Notes under the pieces: generated by a model | What the model was told of the DNA's origin: nothing | The model's input: only the letters and a program-made list of their open reading frames with translations | Database searches by the model: none | Assembly (NCBI GenBank): GCA_029747585.1 | Contig: JAPEVF010000124.1 | Location: 1-64,000, forward strand | Direction of reading: 5' to 3' | Length of the DNA: 64,000 bases | Source: Pleurotus djamor | Lineage: Eukaryota > Basidiomycota > Agaricomycetes > Agaricales > Pleurotaceae | Shown: in pieces, positions 14,033 through 26,974 of the stretch | Layout of the letters: each line of letters begins with the position of its first letter | Numbering within the stretch: position 1 is the first letter of the stretch | Translations under genes and position numbers: made by a program

Positions 14033-14861
14033 CGTCTTGTGTGTGTCAGGTTGATCAGAAGTAACTATGCCTTGGCCATGCGCAGAGTTCGGCCTGGCTC
14101 TATGTGCGGAGCGCCACAGAACAACGCTTGTGGAGAACATTACGACCTAGAAACAGCTTGTAGCCGAACACTGCGCACGGAACATTGGTATGGATCAACA
14201 TTTGGAGCTCGGCATGAAGTCAACTTCGGTTCGCGAAAGAGCAACTGTGCATAGTAAAATATGCTCACTAGGTCATCCATCTGTTCCTTGGGGACGGCCA
14301 CCAAAATCAAGTGGAGCTAGGTTCTGATGTAGGCCGAATAAATTATATTCTTCAACAAACGTTCGCATCGGATAAATGATGAAACCTGGTCATCGATGAT
14401 ACAGTTGGCCTTCGATCTGGCTATGCAGCTCGATGATGGGGAGGCCGCAGCGACATTTTGGCATCAGCATTTGGCTAGCCACGCCGCCGAAAACGCGAAA
14501 ATTCCTCGACGACCGCTGAGTAGGGAAAATGAGCGAGGGGTCAGAAATGCAAACAACGGTAATCAAAACGCTGGGCGAGTTGAAGAGCATCACTTGATGA
14601 CGATGAGAGACGGAGGATCGAGCCATGTCAAGTCTTCCTATGCATCGGCGTGGGGCTGCCGATTTGAATGCTTACGTTTGGGCGTTGTTGGGTATCCCAA
14701 TGGTTCGTAATGGCAATGCAAAGAATTCTCCGAATCTGTTACAGCAAAGTGTTACGAGCCTACACCGAAGACTCGTAAATTACCATTGGTTTGCTGCGGC
14801 TTTCCTTCAAGCCCAACCTAATCGATCTGGTGAGACTTGCCGCCCGAAATGCAGAGAGAAC
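14033..14861. other. Intergenic, no supported gene
   Basis: Open frames of about 100 codons occur (for example plus 14396-14710), but none shows a family motif or a splice pattern I can support. Confidence 0.45.
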
Positions 14862-16827
14862 TTACTCTTGCTGTGACAACTTTGGTTTGTCAACCACACT
14901 TTCCTTTTTACTGCCGTCGACCTTGGAGCACGAAAGCCATTTATCGTTCCAGTTGCCGGAGAACTTGGCTTGCTCGGAGCGGCGAGAGATACCCCTATGT
15001 GCACTCCATATTTCCCGCTTCTTCGACCCGGAACTCTGCAAAACAGATTAAGAAAGGTCACAAGCCTCGGTCATCAGTTGCACAAGTTATTCCCATCGAG
15101 ACGACTAACCTTCCAAAGCGTCACGTCCTTATTCCAAAAGGTCTTGTCCCACTCGGCCTTGAACAGTGAAAATAGAGACGCCTCCGCACCGATGACCGCT
15201 TGCAACCGCCCAAGAACCTGACCGTCAGCGCCGCCCTTCTTCGGCTGCGCCTTGATATCCACGTAACCCCCAAAGGCGACATACAAATTGGCGTTAGCTT
15301 TGCCGAAAGCAGAAATTCCAAAAGTCAACTTGGGAATAATGCCTGCTGATATACTGGCTTCTGTAGTGACGTTCGGGTTGATTTTGAGTTTCACACCTAA
15401 GAATACGGCGGGCGTTTTAAAGGGTTCGGAATGCAGACGCGGACATTGCAGACAGTTTCTTTGATTTTGCATTGCCGGTCGCGGCCAAAGCAACAACAAA
15501 TTTGCCCGAAGCTTGTATCTTGAACCTGGCATCAACGCCAAGAGTCACTGACGACGAATCGATACTGCATTGTTTCTTAACATGAGGCAGACGATATTCG
15601 AAGTTCTTGATCTTGTCCGGAATTGTCACTGTGGTATTTTTGTCCCCGGAGGCGTCGCCGTCGCCGCTGCCCTTGCCTGAATCCTTGGTCGTGTCCTTTC
15701 CACCTTTGCTTTTACCTGGATCCTTCGATTTCGTGTCCGTCTTTCCTTTCCCGGCGTCTTTGGATTTAGCGTCCGTCTTACTTTTACCCGAGTCCTTTGG
15801 TTTCTTGTCTTTGCTAGAATCCTTTGATTGGTTCTTGCCCTTCTTGTCTGGCACGCCTTTGTTCTTACTCTTGGAACCGCCGTCCTTGATCACTGGACAT
15901 GGATCCAATTAATGTACAAGACAAAGGCTCGAGTGTCCATGGAGCATACGTTGAATGGCATTCTCCACGAAGCTATTCGCGCCTTCAGACGTTGATATGT
16001 CCGGCGGAGCGTCAAAGCTCAGATCCAACCCAGGTATCGAAGCACTGAAACGACGGTAAGATAAGGGGGGAGAATTCGAAAAACTATACATACCCCACGG
16101 CTGCGAAGACCACAGGACCGTACCTGAGCAATATGTGAATACGGAGGGTCTGGACACATTCCTGGAGACAAACTTCGACTCGTCGATCTCATCCCACTAA
16201 TCAGCGTGAAGGTCGGTGGTAAGTTCATGCGTTAAGTTGGTTTGGGATGGACGACTGACGTTGTCATCAATAGAGATACCGTACACTTTCGGCGGCTCGG
16301 CATCACGGCGGACCATTCCTTGAAAACTTGCAAGACTGGGGTCGTTGTGAACCCAAGCCTTTGCGATGCGCGCGAATGGGAGGGAGCTACACTGCAGGAT
16401 ACTCATGGTTTAGAAAGTAGGCAACGTTGCGTAATTCGACTAAAACCCACCGCTTCAGGGAGTCGAACATACTTATGTTCGGGACCTGAACCCTCAAAGA
16501 GATGGCTGCATCGTCCGCCATCAGCATCATTGCAGGCGAGCCATATATTTTGGACCGTTGCATTGGGGTCGCAGTCCAAGACAACCCAGCCAGCGGCGGG
16601 AGTGATGTCAGTCATGGCTTTGGGATCCCCCAACTAGTGAATTCAATGTGTCGATATGTAGGTAGAATGTTGGCGACTGGGTCACTTACTATCTTAATAT
16701 GACCCGAAGGTCCATTGGGAGGAAGGTCGTAGCCACATTCACCAAAAAAGCATGGCTCAGCCCAGTTGTTTGGTCGTGCCGCAGACAACGAGACAAAAGC
16801 AACGATAGAGCCAGTGAGCTTCCACAT
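14862..16827 (-). CDS. Secreted DUF7223-like protein of basidiomycetes
   Basis: A signal peptide (MWKLTGSIVAFVSLSAA) is followed by WAEPCFFGECGYDLP, DITPAAGWVVLDCDP, HKYVRLPEA, CSSLPFARIAKAWV, IDDNWDEIDESKYGP and ASIPGLDLSFDAP. This order matches a secreted agaricomycete family that I associate with DUF7029/DUF7223; the name is tentative. The YGP join needs a GTTTGT donor. A Lys/Asp/Ser linker of about 75 residues (15880-15650) then leads to the C-terminal beta-rich part (GVKLKINPNV, IPKLTFGISAFG). Between about 15410 and 15450 the frame changes in a way I cannot explain with a standard intron. The stop is TAA at 14862. Function is unknown. Confidence 0.65.
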
Positions 16828-19003
16828 CTAGGATGAGATGAGTACATGCGCTCAGATGGACTGAAACGAGAGAGAAAAACTCGCCAATGAACGAGGGAGA
16901 GTGGGGGAAAGCAGAGGTAGCCGCCTTGAGAATTCAGGGTTAAAAGCATTTGGTTACAAGTTTGAGGCGACGATCTCGCGACGAAAAGCATTCTTCTAGC
17001 TATACCACTACTCGCGCGGCATCTTTACAAGGCATGGAGGCGAAAAGCCCTCATCCAGCGAGAGCCAGCATTCAATATTCACGGGTCCGACTCGGTTGAC
17101 AGAGATACTATGAGCTTCGTGGGCGCAGCCTACATTGCTAGACCGCATTGTGAGTTTGGGTTCTAGCTCAAGAGGATTCATGGTTTGACAAAAGCGACTC
17201 CAGTAAATGGAAGTGCTCATTCAATTTCCATGATGATGGGAAGAGGCAACAAAGAGCATAGGCGCCTCCGCGCGGCTAAGCGCTCATAATTCAAATTGCC
17301 GAGCAAGTAGGCTCTGAGTAGACCTCCAATTCGCAGGAGCCCACTACTACCACTATCTATCGATGCACTGACATGCCACCCGGATGTCGTCGTTTATGAA
17401 AATGCTCATCTCAATCAAACGGACTCCCAAGGTACATCACGAGCAGCTAGCGACTCCGAGGCCGGGGAGTGACTCCTGGACAACCTCGAGTTGCAGTGGA
17501 ACTACCCACAACGACCGGCATCAAGATAGCTTTATCTGACCTGATCTTGTCATCCAAATCATATACCTTCTTGTGGAATCTGAAAAAAAAAACTTTCGAG
17601 GACTTTCAGAACTCTTGAAGTCGAGTCTAGACGAAATCATGGTTGCGATGATGCTCTCAACCGTCTTCAGCTAACCTTGCTACCTTTCGCACTCTGTTCG
17701 ACTCATCTCGGCGCGACTGAGCTTACGCGTTCTGGTTTTATCTCTTATATGAAATGAATACAATCCGGAACAACTCTCTTGAAGAATCTTCTAATCATTC
17801 ACCTCGTAGGTTCAAACTGAAGAGTTACTCAAGACTACCTGAGCAACATTCAACCCCAGGTTTGTCATATCTTGTAGCGACTCTGACTCGCGGATCAAGG
17901 CTTCCTTGAGCTCTGAATATACCGAGTAATCTCAATTCTTATGGCAAGATGGCGTACGGCGGCTTCACCGCGCACTCCTTCATCATTTCCCCAGCGTTAC
18001 CATCGACCAATACGATATTGCTTTCCCCCTTACTCTAGACCAAAACGGTACCATCGCTGCTAGTATCTGCACAGGCTAGTCTTTGATCCGCATGGATCCA
18101 TCCATCTCGATCCTTGAAACTAAAAATCAACTCTCGCCCTTCTTGTGGGACGTCTCAGCTTCTACAAATTCCCATTCCAACGACAAAGAATACCCCCTCC
18201 CAATCCACGCCACCGGTTCAACTACTATCCCGATGTACCCTGTTCCTTTTTTCCATTCCCTCATACATTCCCTGCGATCCAGAACTACAGCAATGCCAGC
18301 GAATCATCCCCGCTAGATCAACGGCGGTGATTAACACCCAAGCACTACATACTTACTAACAGACAGACATGCGCTGCGATCGGGTACCTGATTCCTGCTG
18401 CGCGAATGGCGTCGATGCATGGAGACTTACGTTACATACTACTACATATTTGCAGTGCTCGGCAAATGGATAGCTCAATGTTCGAAATCCATCGATCTGC
18501 CATCACGACACTTCCACACAAGTTCGCCGATCACCGTATTGGTATGTCATAAGGTGTACCACAGAGCAGCTATCTATAACAGGACAACACTCACCAACCG
18601 CCACCAACAATCGCCACCAACCGGGCCCCGGCAATCTCGTAAGAAGTAATGCTACTATGTTTGCTTTTCGAAGAGTACTTAGAAGTGTTTATCCCTGCGC
18701 TTCGCTGTAAGCCTCGTTGACACCGAGTAAACCTTATGATGAACCGTGTGGTCCGACGGGTTCTTGTAGATGCTAACCAATGAGCCGTTCACTATGCTTG
18801 AATTATGTAGACTTTGCTTATGGCCACGGTGACTCAACGATATTTGACTTGATATGCACTTAGCTTGCCGCGACAGGTATCTTGGAAGTAAAAGCCAGCT
18901 GGATTCAAGTTACATTTCAGATACGAAGCACATTGGTACGCACAAGGGTCCCGTTTACATCCTGCCCTACGCTAGTCAAGAGAGGAAAAGAGCATTGTTT
19001 TAC
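16828..19003. other. Long intergenic stretch, no supported gene
   Basis: About 2.2 kb without a recognisable product. The minus ORF 17008-17220 (70 codons, starting with ATG) has balanced composition but no family match. The region 17900-18350 is open in several frames at once and looks non-coding. Confidence 0.45.
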
Positions 19004-20098
19004 TTAAATTAAATTGACGTTGCGCCCACGATGAGAAATGCTCCGGACAAAACTGATCAAAGCATCTGCAGTCCCATCTGGATTGTCTTCGAAAACCGCA
19101 TGGCCCCCAGGGATGGTGGCTTTCGTGAGCTTCTTGAAATGGGGTTTGACAAACTTCACAACTTCCGATTCGACCGCCACCATATCCGACCGCCCAAAGA
19201 GTATCAAAAGAGGCAACTCTCCCTTTTCTCCAATCGCAAATAATTGCGTAGCATTCTGCTGACGCTGAGTCACGATAACCGAGACAGCAGGCGGCTGTAC
19301 GACCGTCGAACCGAGGTATTTGGCCTTGACATTGAATGGAACTTGATCAGGTTTTTGGAAGCACGAGTCGATGAATTGAGTTCGTCCAGCTAGTCCATTC
19401 GTCACACTCGCATCCTCGAAGAATGTAGCGAGGTTAACAGCCGTGGCTGGTGCGATCAGTTTGGCCAGGATGTCCGGGCCTAGCACAGGGCTTCCATCGC
19501 AGGCAACCGCGCCGAGGAGAGGCATCGGGTGTATATGCTCAACGATATCGGAGATGATGGCAGCTGTAGAACCCTGGCGTCAGTATACGGCTTTCCAGAT
19601 GCGGCGAGACTCATACAGCCAAGACTCCTGGAATGGACGGGTGAATTCCACAGTCAAGATTACAGAAAGGCGAGAACGTACCACCCGAGGAAGACAGGTT
19701 TGTGCAACCTGAACGTCGACATGACTGCCGAAAAATCTTGGGCATATCGTAGTGACGAGTAAGCCGATTCATTCATTGGCTTGCCACTGAGCCCATGTCC
19801 TCTGGCATCGTAACGAACCTGAAAAGCAGTGAGATGTAAGGGAAAGGAGGGGTTGAAAGAGAAACAAAAAGCCTACCAGGTAGAAATTGTCCAGCAGTCT
19901 CTTGTTGGTGATAAAATTGTCGAAGACGATACTACTCAAAGCGAAACCGTGCACGAAGACGATACTTTGCTTGCTAGGATCTCCCACTGCGTCAGCGTAG
20001 ATCTGCGTCCCATCGGCAGAGGTGATCAGCCTATTCATCGGCCGAAAAGCGAGCACTTGAGTGAGAGTGAATAGAAGAAAGAGGGCCAGGGAACGCAT
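19004..20098 (-). CDS. Secreted alpha/beta hydrolase
   Basis: Four exons (20098-19877, 19818-19682, 19617-19627 and 19563-19004) give 309 aa. A signal peptide of about 17 residues precedes SADGTQIYADAVG and FVHGFALSS, the oxyanion-loop HG motif. VRYDARGHGLSGKP follows, then the nucleophile elbow GWSLGS (Ser), a cap region with SVTNGLAGRTQF, LLILFGRSDMVAV (acid) and IPGGHAVFEDNP (His). The nucleophile Ser is encoded by an 11-nt exon. The family includes esterases, epoxide hydrolases and haloperoxidase-like enzymes, and I cannot choose between them. Without the tiny exon the elbow is lost. Confidence 0.85.
19617..19627 (-). other. 11-nt micro-exon carrying the catalytic serine codon
   Basis: The minus-strand exon GAGTCTTGGCT lies between a 54-nt intron ending TTCCAG and a 54-nt intron starting GTATGA. 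It reads (G)W-S-L-G-(S) and keeps phase on both sides. Confidence 0.75.
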
Positions 20099-21786
20099 GA
20101 CAGGCGGGGTGTTTTGGGAGCAGTGGGGAACAAGATGCCAGGCTTTAAGTAAAAGGCCGGAGGCCTTGAACCGGAGATCATTCCTCGAGTGGTTCAAGAG
20201 TCAATATATGACGCATTAGCCTGATTGAGCAAAAATTGATCACTTGAAGCTGAGTGGGTCCCGAGAAGGCTGTAGTACTTTTGTCGTGCTGTACACATGG
20301 GGGAGCTGATCGGCAATGAGGCAGACAGGTATGTTTTCCGAAAGTTATTCTGCACTCTGAAACACGATCCGCGAGTCGGGTATGGTCAAGGAGCTTCTAT
20401 CCAGGTCCTATCACTATGAGTAGGGAAAGTGGGATCAAATCGAACGCGCACACGAGGCCGAAGCGTGCATATCAACGAGCGCTAGGAAGTCTTCGTCAGT
20501 TTGACATTTGATCATCGACACGCTTAGTCGCTTACTCAGGCAGGCATGTATCTTGATCATCGGCACGTTTGCTCATCGCAACAAGAAAGGTCTGGTGTTG
20601 TCCGACTGTCACGGTTGTGTGGGCGGGCGGCATTGCCCAGCGGTCCGGGAAGTTGGCACTAGTCACTTGGGTCGCCAAAATGTCCGAGGAAGGTCGAGTA
20701 AATTTCATAAAAAAAGATACCGCAGGTTCATTCGGCATGAGACGGGGGGNCGTTGTGCTCTATGTGGCGAGGTGGTCGCGTTTATTGCAAAATCGATCTC
20801 CAAGATCCGAATGTTACTGTTAGCCGTTGACAATGGATTGGACATGCTGATGGCCATCCACTCCGGGAGCGTCGTAGCCGAAACGGCTTACTTGGAGTAA
20901 TGATTCCTGCCATGGCGCACACACGCAGCGAAGTTCATTCGGGCGCACGCTGGAGGGCTAGCCGTGGCACCTAGGCACCGCTGCGGGAGCCAAGATACTT
21001 CGATTGGTCCTCAAGCTGCTGAACGTTTCAATGCCGTAACCTTGCAGTTCGTATTGCACCGGTGAACACCCGGGCGGCTGGCCGCTGGGGGCGGCATTGG
21101 AGCGCGCAGAGTTCGACGACGACGATATGATGGTACCAATCTTTGACGCGCCAGATAGACAAAGTTGGACGTTGACGTTGATGGAAAACTTGAATCTTGC
21201 TTGTTGGTCAATTGTTGGTTGAAAGAAGGAAAATTAACGGAGAGAAAGCGGCAATGAAGTTCTTTCTGGATGCCCTTGAAAGCGCAATTCAGGCATCGTG
21301 TCACTGGAAGGCGGACTGAGTCCAAGCTGAAACAGATGAGACGGTAGTGAGATCGGCGGTCACGCGTCACGAAGCGCGACGCGTCTAGTCCTGGCACGTG
21401 AGCAGAATCAGGCCGACTAAAAATTTGCTAAAAATGCTTGCCCTCCTCAAGCCTTCCTGAATTTGTCCTAGATGCTATACAAGCTTGTGGCTCCCAAGTC
21501 AAGTCGGTCAAGACCCCACAACGTCAAGAGAACCTCCCTCGCGTGCCTGGACAAGAACCCTCACCGTTGAAATTGAGTTCGAGTTGTTCGCGTCTATACG
21601 ACCGCGATATTGTAACTTGAAGTGTTACTCGAGGATAAGGAACCTTGCTCGCTTCATATGTCAGGCTTGCGACCTTAACCACTGGAACCGCAAGGCCTTT
21701 GGTAATCGACATCAACCTTGCTCCTACCGTTCTCAGGCCTCACGCTTCATGTGTAACCCTCTTGATCGCATCAAACTATATGTGCT
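20099..21786. other. Intergenic, no supported gene
   Basis: Several overlapping open frames (20508-20900, 21011-21397, 21485-21925) lack motifs and conflict with each other. An 'n' at 20750 follows a G-run. Confidence 0.4.
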
Positions 21787-22124
21787 TCAGTGGGTATTTT
21801 TGTCAAGTATCTTAGTGATCCACCTCCAAAGAGCGTCCGCCCTAGCTTGTAGACAATCTCGACCTATATGGCTGCGACTTGTGAGCTCGCAATGGTTTCA
21901 AAATTCACCGCACCTTTGTAATTGATGGAGATGCCTAGGTCGCCTTTGGCTAATTTGTCACCCTCTACCACCACGAACACCTTGGGAATGATCAACGAAG
22001 GAAAGAAAGCCATGCTACCATCAAACCGTTGTCCGTCATGTTTCTCCAATTGTTCACATTCGTTTGGCATTGGTAGCTCAGTCCCCGCCTGACATTTGAG
22101 TGATCGAAGCTGCTCTTGCGACAT
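21787..22124 (-). CDS. Small unknown protein, two exons
   Basis: I do not recognise this product. Exon 1 (22124-21914) starts with ATG, and exon 2 (21845-21787) ends in TGA. The 68-nt intron is GTGCGG...AAG. The lengths sum to 90 codons in frame (89 aa). The protein starts MSQEQLRSLKCQAG, is hydrophilic with one Val/Phe-rich stretch (VFVVVEG), and has no signal peptide. The ATG lies 137 bp from the divergent rhodopsin-domain gene, leaving room for a shared promoter. The acceptor is weak, so the model is tentative. Confidence 0.33.
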
Positions 22125-22261
22125 CCTTGACTACTCGAGTACCCTAGCCCTCAGCCTTTTATTCTAGGACGTATGGAAATTCATGGTTTCCTTTGGACAG
22201 GTTCCCTCCTCTTATATTCCCCTTATTCCTTGTATTATACCAACACCACGCTCTTTCCACA

Positions 22262-23649
22262 ATGTCCCCGACCGTCACTGATGCTAAAGGCAAGTTCTCG
22301 GGGACCATCCCAGTGAATAAGGTTCATCCACTCACCAGACCTCCTTCATCTTTTTTTNAGTCCTTGCAATTGTTTTACCTATCGTCGCCGTCCTCATCAC
22401 CGCAGGCAGACTAGTTTTACGTTTCTACAACCGGATCTTGGCCTTGGATGACGGCTGTGTGGGCTTGACAATCCCCGCAATCCTTGTATTTGGTATCGGT
22501 ACCTTCGTTAGTCTTGAACAAAGTACGCTCTTCATTGTATTCTTGAGGAGCTGCTTCTTAATGATGCACTTCAATAGCTCTGAACCGCGGACCGTCGATT
22601 GTGCTATTTTACGCACTTGCTCAACTACGTTATTCGATTATCTGGTATTTATCATGCTTCTAACGGAATCGCGTTCCTGAGATGCCAACGTACAAATCAT
22701 CCACAGGATCACTCGGCTCTCTTTTCTCTTCTCCCTGATTCAAACCACCTCTGGAACGGTGGTACGGCGCGTGATCTATGCCTTCGCATTAGCCTTCGCC
22801 GCTTCCTGGGCATTCCTCTTTGCACAGCTATTCTACTTCTGTGAAAGGAACCCAACTTGGAAGGTACCCATCTCCATAAACATTGAGTTTCAATCCCCAA
22901 TTGAATTCAACCCCAATCAAGGATTCAGCGCAACCCAGCTGTCCCCTCGGATTAGGAGTACTGAATACTTCCCTTGCGAGTAAGTTTCTTTCATCAGAAT
23001 CTCCCTGCAGCCTGCACAGGCCAACTCTGTTTTATTGCAGCCGACGTGGCCGCAAACGCCTTTCTACTCCTGATCCCTGCGGCATTAATCTGGCAGCGTG
23101 AGACTTCACGATCTCAACAAGTGCACTACCTTCTCGTCGTCGGAGCGGTATCAATCGCAACTGTAACAAACATTGTACATAATTACGTCGCCTTGCGGAG
23201 TGGTGGTCACGGATCCGGTATCGAGGAGATCATCACTGCCATTGTGGAGGTTCGAACCTTTTTCTTTCTTCGGATTAATCGTTCCTTACTTACCGTTCAT
23301 GATACCTCTCGAAACTGTGCAGCTCTCTCTAACACTCATGGTTGCCAATGCTGCGATTATAGGCACAAGCATTTGGCGTCGTCTCAGGCGTCCGAACCCT
23401 ATCGATCGCTGGGAATTATGTAGAACGCCATCCTATAGTCTCGCGCCAGCATTTTCCTCCGATACCCTCCGCACGATTCATTTGTCTCCACTATCTGGTA
23501 CACAGGTTTCTTATGAAAGTAAAACACCCTTCCGGCGGTCGCCCTCTCCCGCACTATGGAGACAGGAAAGCTCGGGGATTCATGTTACTGAGGAGAAGGT
23601 CTCTATCATACATTTTCCGCATCCTGCAGTCACGAGAGATCGGGTTTAG
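22262..23649 (+). CDS. Fungal rhodopsin-domain integral membrane protein (7 TM)
   Basis: Reconstructed exons give a seven-helix protein. The 28-nt first exon codes MSPTVTDAK and is followed by a GC-AG intron (22290-22360). Then come VLAIVLPIVAVLITAGRL, LALDDGCVG, ALAQLRYSIIW joined to ITRLSFLFSLIQ, AFAASWAFLFAQLFYFCE, CPLGLGVLNTS, DVAANAFLLLIPAALIW, and VELSLTLMVANAAIIGTSIW. The D-D after helix 2, the W-TRLS motif, and the loop Cys pair (FYFCE and PSCPLG) are typical of the basidiomycete rhodopsin-domain family. No retinal-binding Lys is identifiable. The C-terminal about 85 residues are Ser/Thr-rich and cytosolic. The role is unknown. Confidence 0.78.
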
Positions 23650-24254
23650 GTTTCACCACTTCTCACCTCGGGATGTTGATCCACGACTAGTACGCTCGCT
23701 TTCCCCGGACCAATTTACTTGTACTTAATCGGACAGAACTCTCTTTCACGCTATGACGTAGTTACAAACTTGTTAATCATACCCACTTTGAGTGTTCGTG
23801 AGCTGGTTGGGAGTCTTGATCAGTCTATTGTCCTGAGCGTTTGTTCAAGCTGATGGATATCATCGAGGAAGTAGAGTAGGCGCCATACCAACGACGAGAG
23901 TCGCACGTGTAAATTGTTGTACTAGGCCCTCGAGATACTATTAGTAAAATACAAACAACTTGGTATCGTACCATGACTACATTGAAGGGGATTCACACGA
24001 AAGCTATTCTACATGAATACAAGACAGCAGTCGAAATAAATATTGGGCTGGATAGATGCTTTATCCACAGATCAAATCAAGCTCTCCACCGTACTTCCTC
24101 CAAAGAGGAATCACGAGAATCAAGATCATTCAATCAATGTTTCGTCCGCATTGAAGGAGGAAAGTCGCAATGATTGAAACATCGCGCAAGTTTGGCTGTA
24201 AGGCATGTGACGACAACTCTAACCTGATCGATTCTCGGCCCCTAGAGATCCTGC
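23650..24254. other. Intergenic, no gene seen
   Basis: This is the 3' flank between convergent genes; no conserved frame is visible. Confidence 0.5.
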
Positions 24255-24860
24255 CTACAAAGTTATGAGGGCCATGAGGAGTGGGTGCCGAGAGCTACAA
24301 CAGCTTGTGCTTGAGCATGCATGGCTCGAAATTGGCGAAACACATAAACCCACATTGATAGTCTCTCCTTGCGGAGTCCAGTAGAATTTCGACCCGCTCA
24401 AATCCATCCTCCGTGCCCTATAACAGGAACAGCGATGAGTAAGTATCACCACAAGCTGCTGGTCGAAAGGAAACGTTGACGTCACGGCCACACAAACGTA
24501 CTTGCGATCGGGTGTCAGAGGTAGCCATTGGCGGATTTCTTGCTTCACGATGACACCGCGTACCTCGACCATAGGGTGTTGCTGCCACTCGATCAGAGCC
24601 AGATTCTGGCCATGAGGGTTCTTGAACACGGTATAGGTTGGCATGGCTGGATCAGTGATGATGTAGATGAAGGGAGTGTTGTCTGGCCCGAGCACTGTGC
24701 AGTTCATCTTGTTGGAGTTCGGTGGTGAAGCGAATGTGAAGGTGGCGAGAGCTGAAGAGCCCGACGATGGCCCGGCCCCTGGATAGGGCAGTGCGCCAAA
24801 AATCGACGGGGTGGTCGCATCGCCAGCCTTCCAGCCATCAAAAGGATTTCCACCGTACAT
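24255..24860 (-). CDS. DUF6593 protein
   Basis: Two exons (24860-24502, 24417-24255) give 173 aa. The start is the ATG at 24860; the frame continues one codon further up without ATG. The protein shows NPFDGW, SIFGALPYPG, LNCTVLGP-like NCTVLGPDNTPFIYI, YTVFKNPHGQNLALIEWQ, HPMVEVRGVIVKQ and QWLPLTPDRK. This is the block order of the agaricomycete DUF6593 family, which is of unknown function and often present in many copies. After the intron, MDLSGSKFYWTPQGE fits the family's next strand. The extreme C-terminus (Cys/Ser-rich) is less typical and may reflect a shifted end. Confidence 0.75.
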   Translation of the reverse strand: MYGGNPFDGWKAGDATTPSIFGALPYPGAGPSSGSSALATFTFASPPNSNKMNCTVLGPDNTPFIYIITDPAMPTYTVFKNPHGQNLALIEWQQHPMVEVRGVIVKQEIRQWLPLTPDRKYVCVAVTSTFPFDQQLVVILTHRCSCYRARRMDLSGSKFYWTPQGETINVGLCVSPISSHACSSTSCCSSRHPLLMALITL

Positions 24861-25825
24861 CACTGGAATGAAAGGGAGAAGTTCGATAGTAAAGAGAGTG
24901 GTATATCAGTAGGAGGACGGGGACGGGGGAGTTATGAATGCTGAGTTGAATCAAGCACTCAAGTCGAAGGCCAATTTATTGCATAGTCGCAGCAGATTCG
25001 TTTGTCTCATCAACCAGATACCCACTTGGGAAGTAACGATCTGAAGATTTCGTGTTCCACAAGAGGGACCTCTCTCGCGCCCAAACGGGAGACCAGGCAA
25101 GGCGTCGAGATGAGGTGAGACGAGGTTGCTTCGGAAATAGTATAGCTATGCCTCGATGACCTTGAAGACCATAGGGACACAACGACGGCATAACAAGCGC
25201 CGTCGATGAATCGAGAATATTATTTATGTTTCAGGAATTCATCTCCATATGCGCGTTGCGAATCCATATAGTGCCGCAGACCTGGAGAGATTAACGTGAT
25301 TACAAGTCAACAAAACCTGTCGGGATTGTCCAAGAGACAGAGAGCCTGAGCGGAGCGAGTAGCCCCCGATGCGAGGAGTGTGATGCGCTCTAGGGTCCAT
25401 GGAGACGGGAGGCTCTGTTCCGGTTTAGAATGGGTTCACCCATCCTGAGGGCCTTACAGCAAAACCTCGGACAGATGTGGTATCTGATGGAAAGACTGCG
25501 CAAGACAAGAAACGACACGACCACGGCGCGAAACTTTTTCTGAAGAGAACACGGAGGAGAGGCATCGGAAACATGGAGACAACGGAAACGGAGACTTAGA
25601 CGATCGTTCTTCTCACGGACCTGTGCACGACCACAGGTTCAGCCACAGCCTGATATAGCCACCTCAATTATGAAAAGGCGCACCCGTGTAATTGCTATTC
25701 ACAAGGCTGATACAGTATACGATTGAAGAATGACAGAGTTACAGAAAGGATTCACGAATATAGTACACCCAAAACGATCCAGAGACACGACCTTGTTGCA
25801 GGTGCCGATGGGATGAGCGACTGGA
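24861..25825. other. Intergenic, no gene seen
   Basis: About 1 kb upstream of DUF6593 and downstream of the E2 gene. I see no conserved frame, tRNA or repeat. Confidence 0.5.
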
Positions 25826-26520
<695 letters not shown>

Positions 26521-26914
26521 TGATGAAGGTCTTGTAAAGCTAGTGAGCTCTACCCAGTCAATTGAGCCATATCGTNGAAGATCGTCGAAATCGTGGCCAG
26601 AAGATTGACGACAACGAAGAGTCAAGATAGCCACAGCAACCACAGCAATAAAGAGAAGAGGTAGGCAATCAGCAACAGGATTCCATCTCAAAGTACCAGG
26701 AAACAGAGACTCACAAGTTGGGGGCGAAGAAGGTAGTTGAAGTGAAGGTGATGGTCTAGGATCAAGCTGTGAACCTTGCCGTTCTTGCCCCCTTCAAGTT
26801 ATTTGGCATCGTCGTCACGTGTGATTACCAAATAAACTGTCTACAGACGCCGAGGCCGGCAATGGAAGCAAATCTTATCGTAGCATCGTTNTTTCAAGCC
26901 TCGGGCTTCGACTT

Positions 26915-26974
26915 CTCAAGCTGGCACCGTAACTGAAAGAATTCGCTGGTTCCCATTCCAATCGATAGACATAC
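26915..26974. repeat. Diverged direct repeat, copy A
   Basis: About 80% identical over 60 bp to 27504-27563, with the shared core CATTCCAATCGAT. Confidence 0.6.

Noticed and set aside
20508..20900. A 130-codon open frame with Cys pairs
   Set aside because: It has an internal 'n', no family match, overlapping frames on both strands, and no splice logic.
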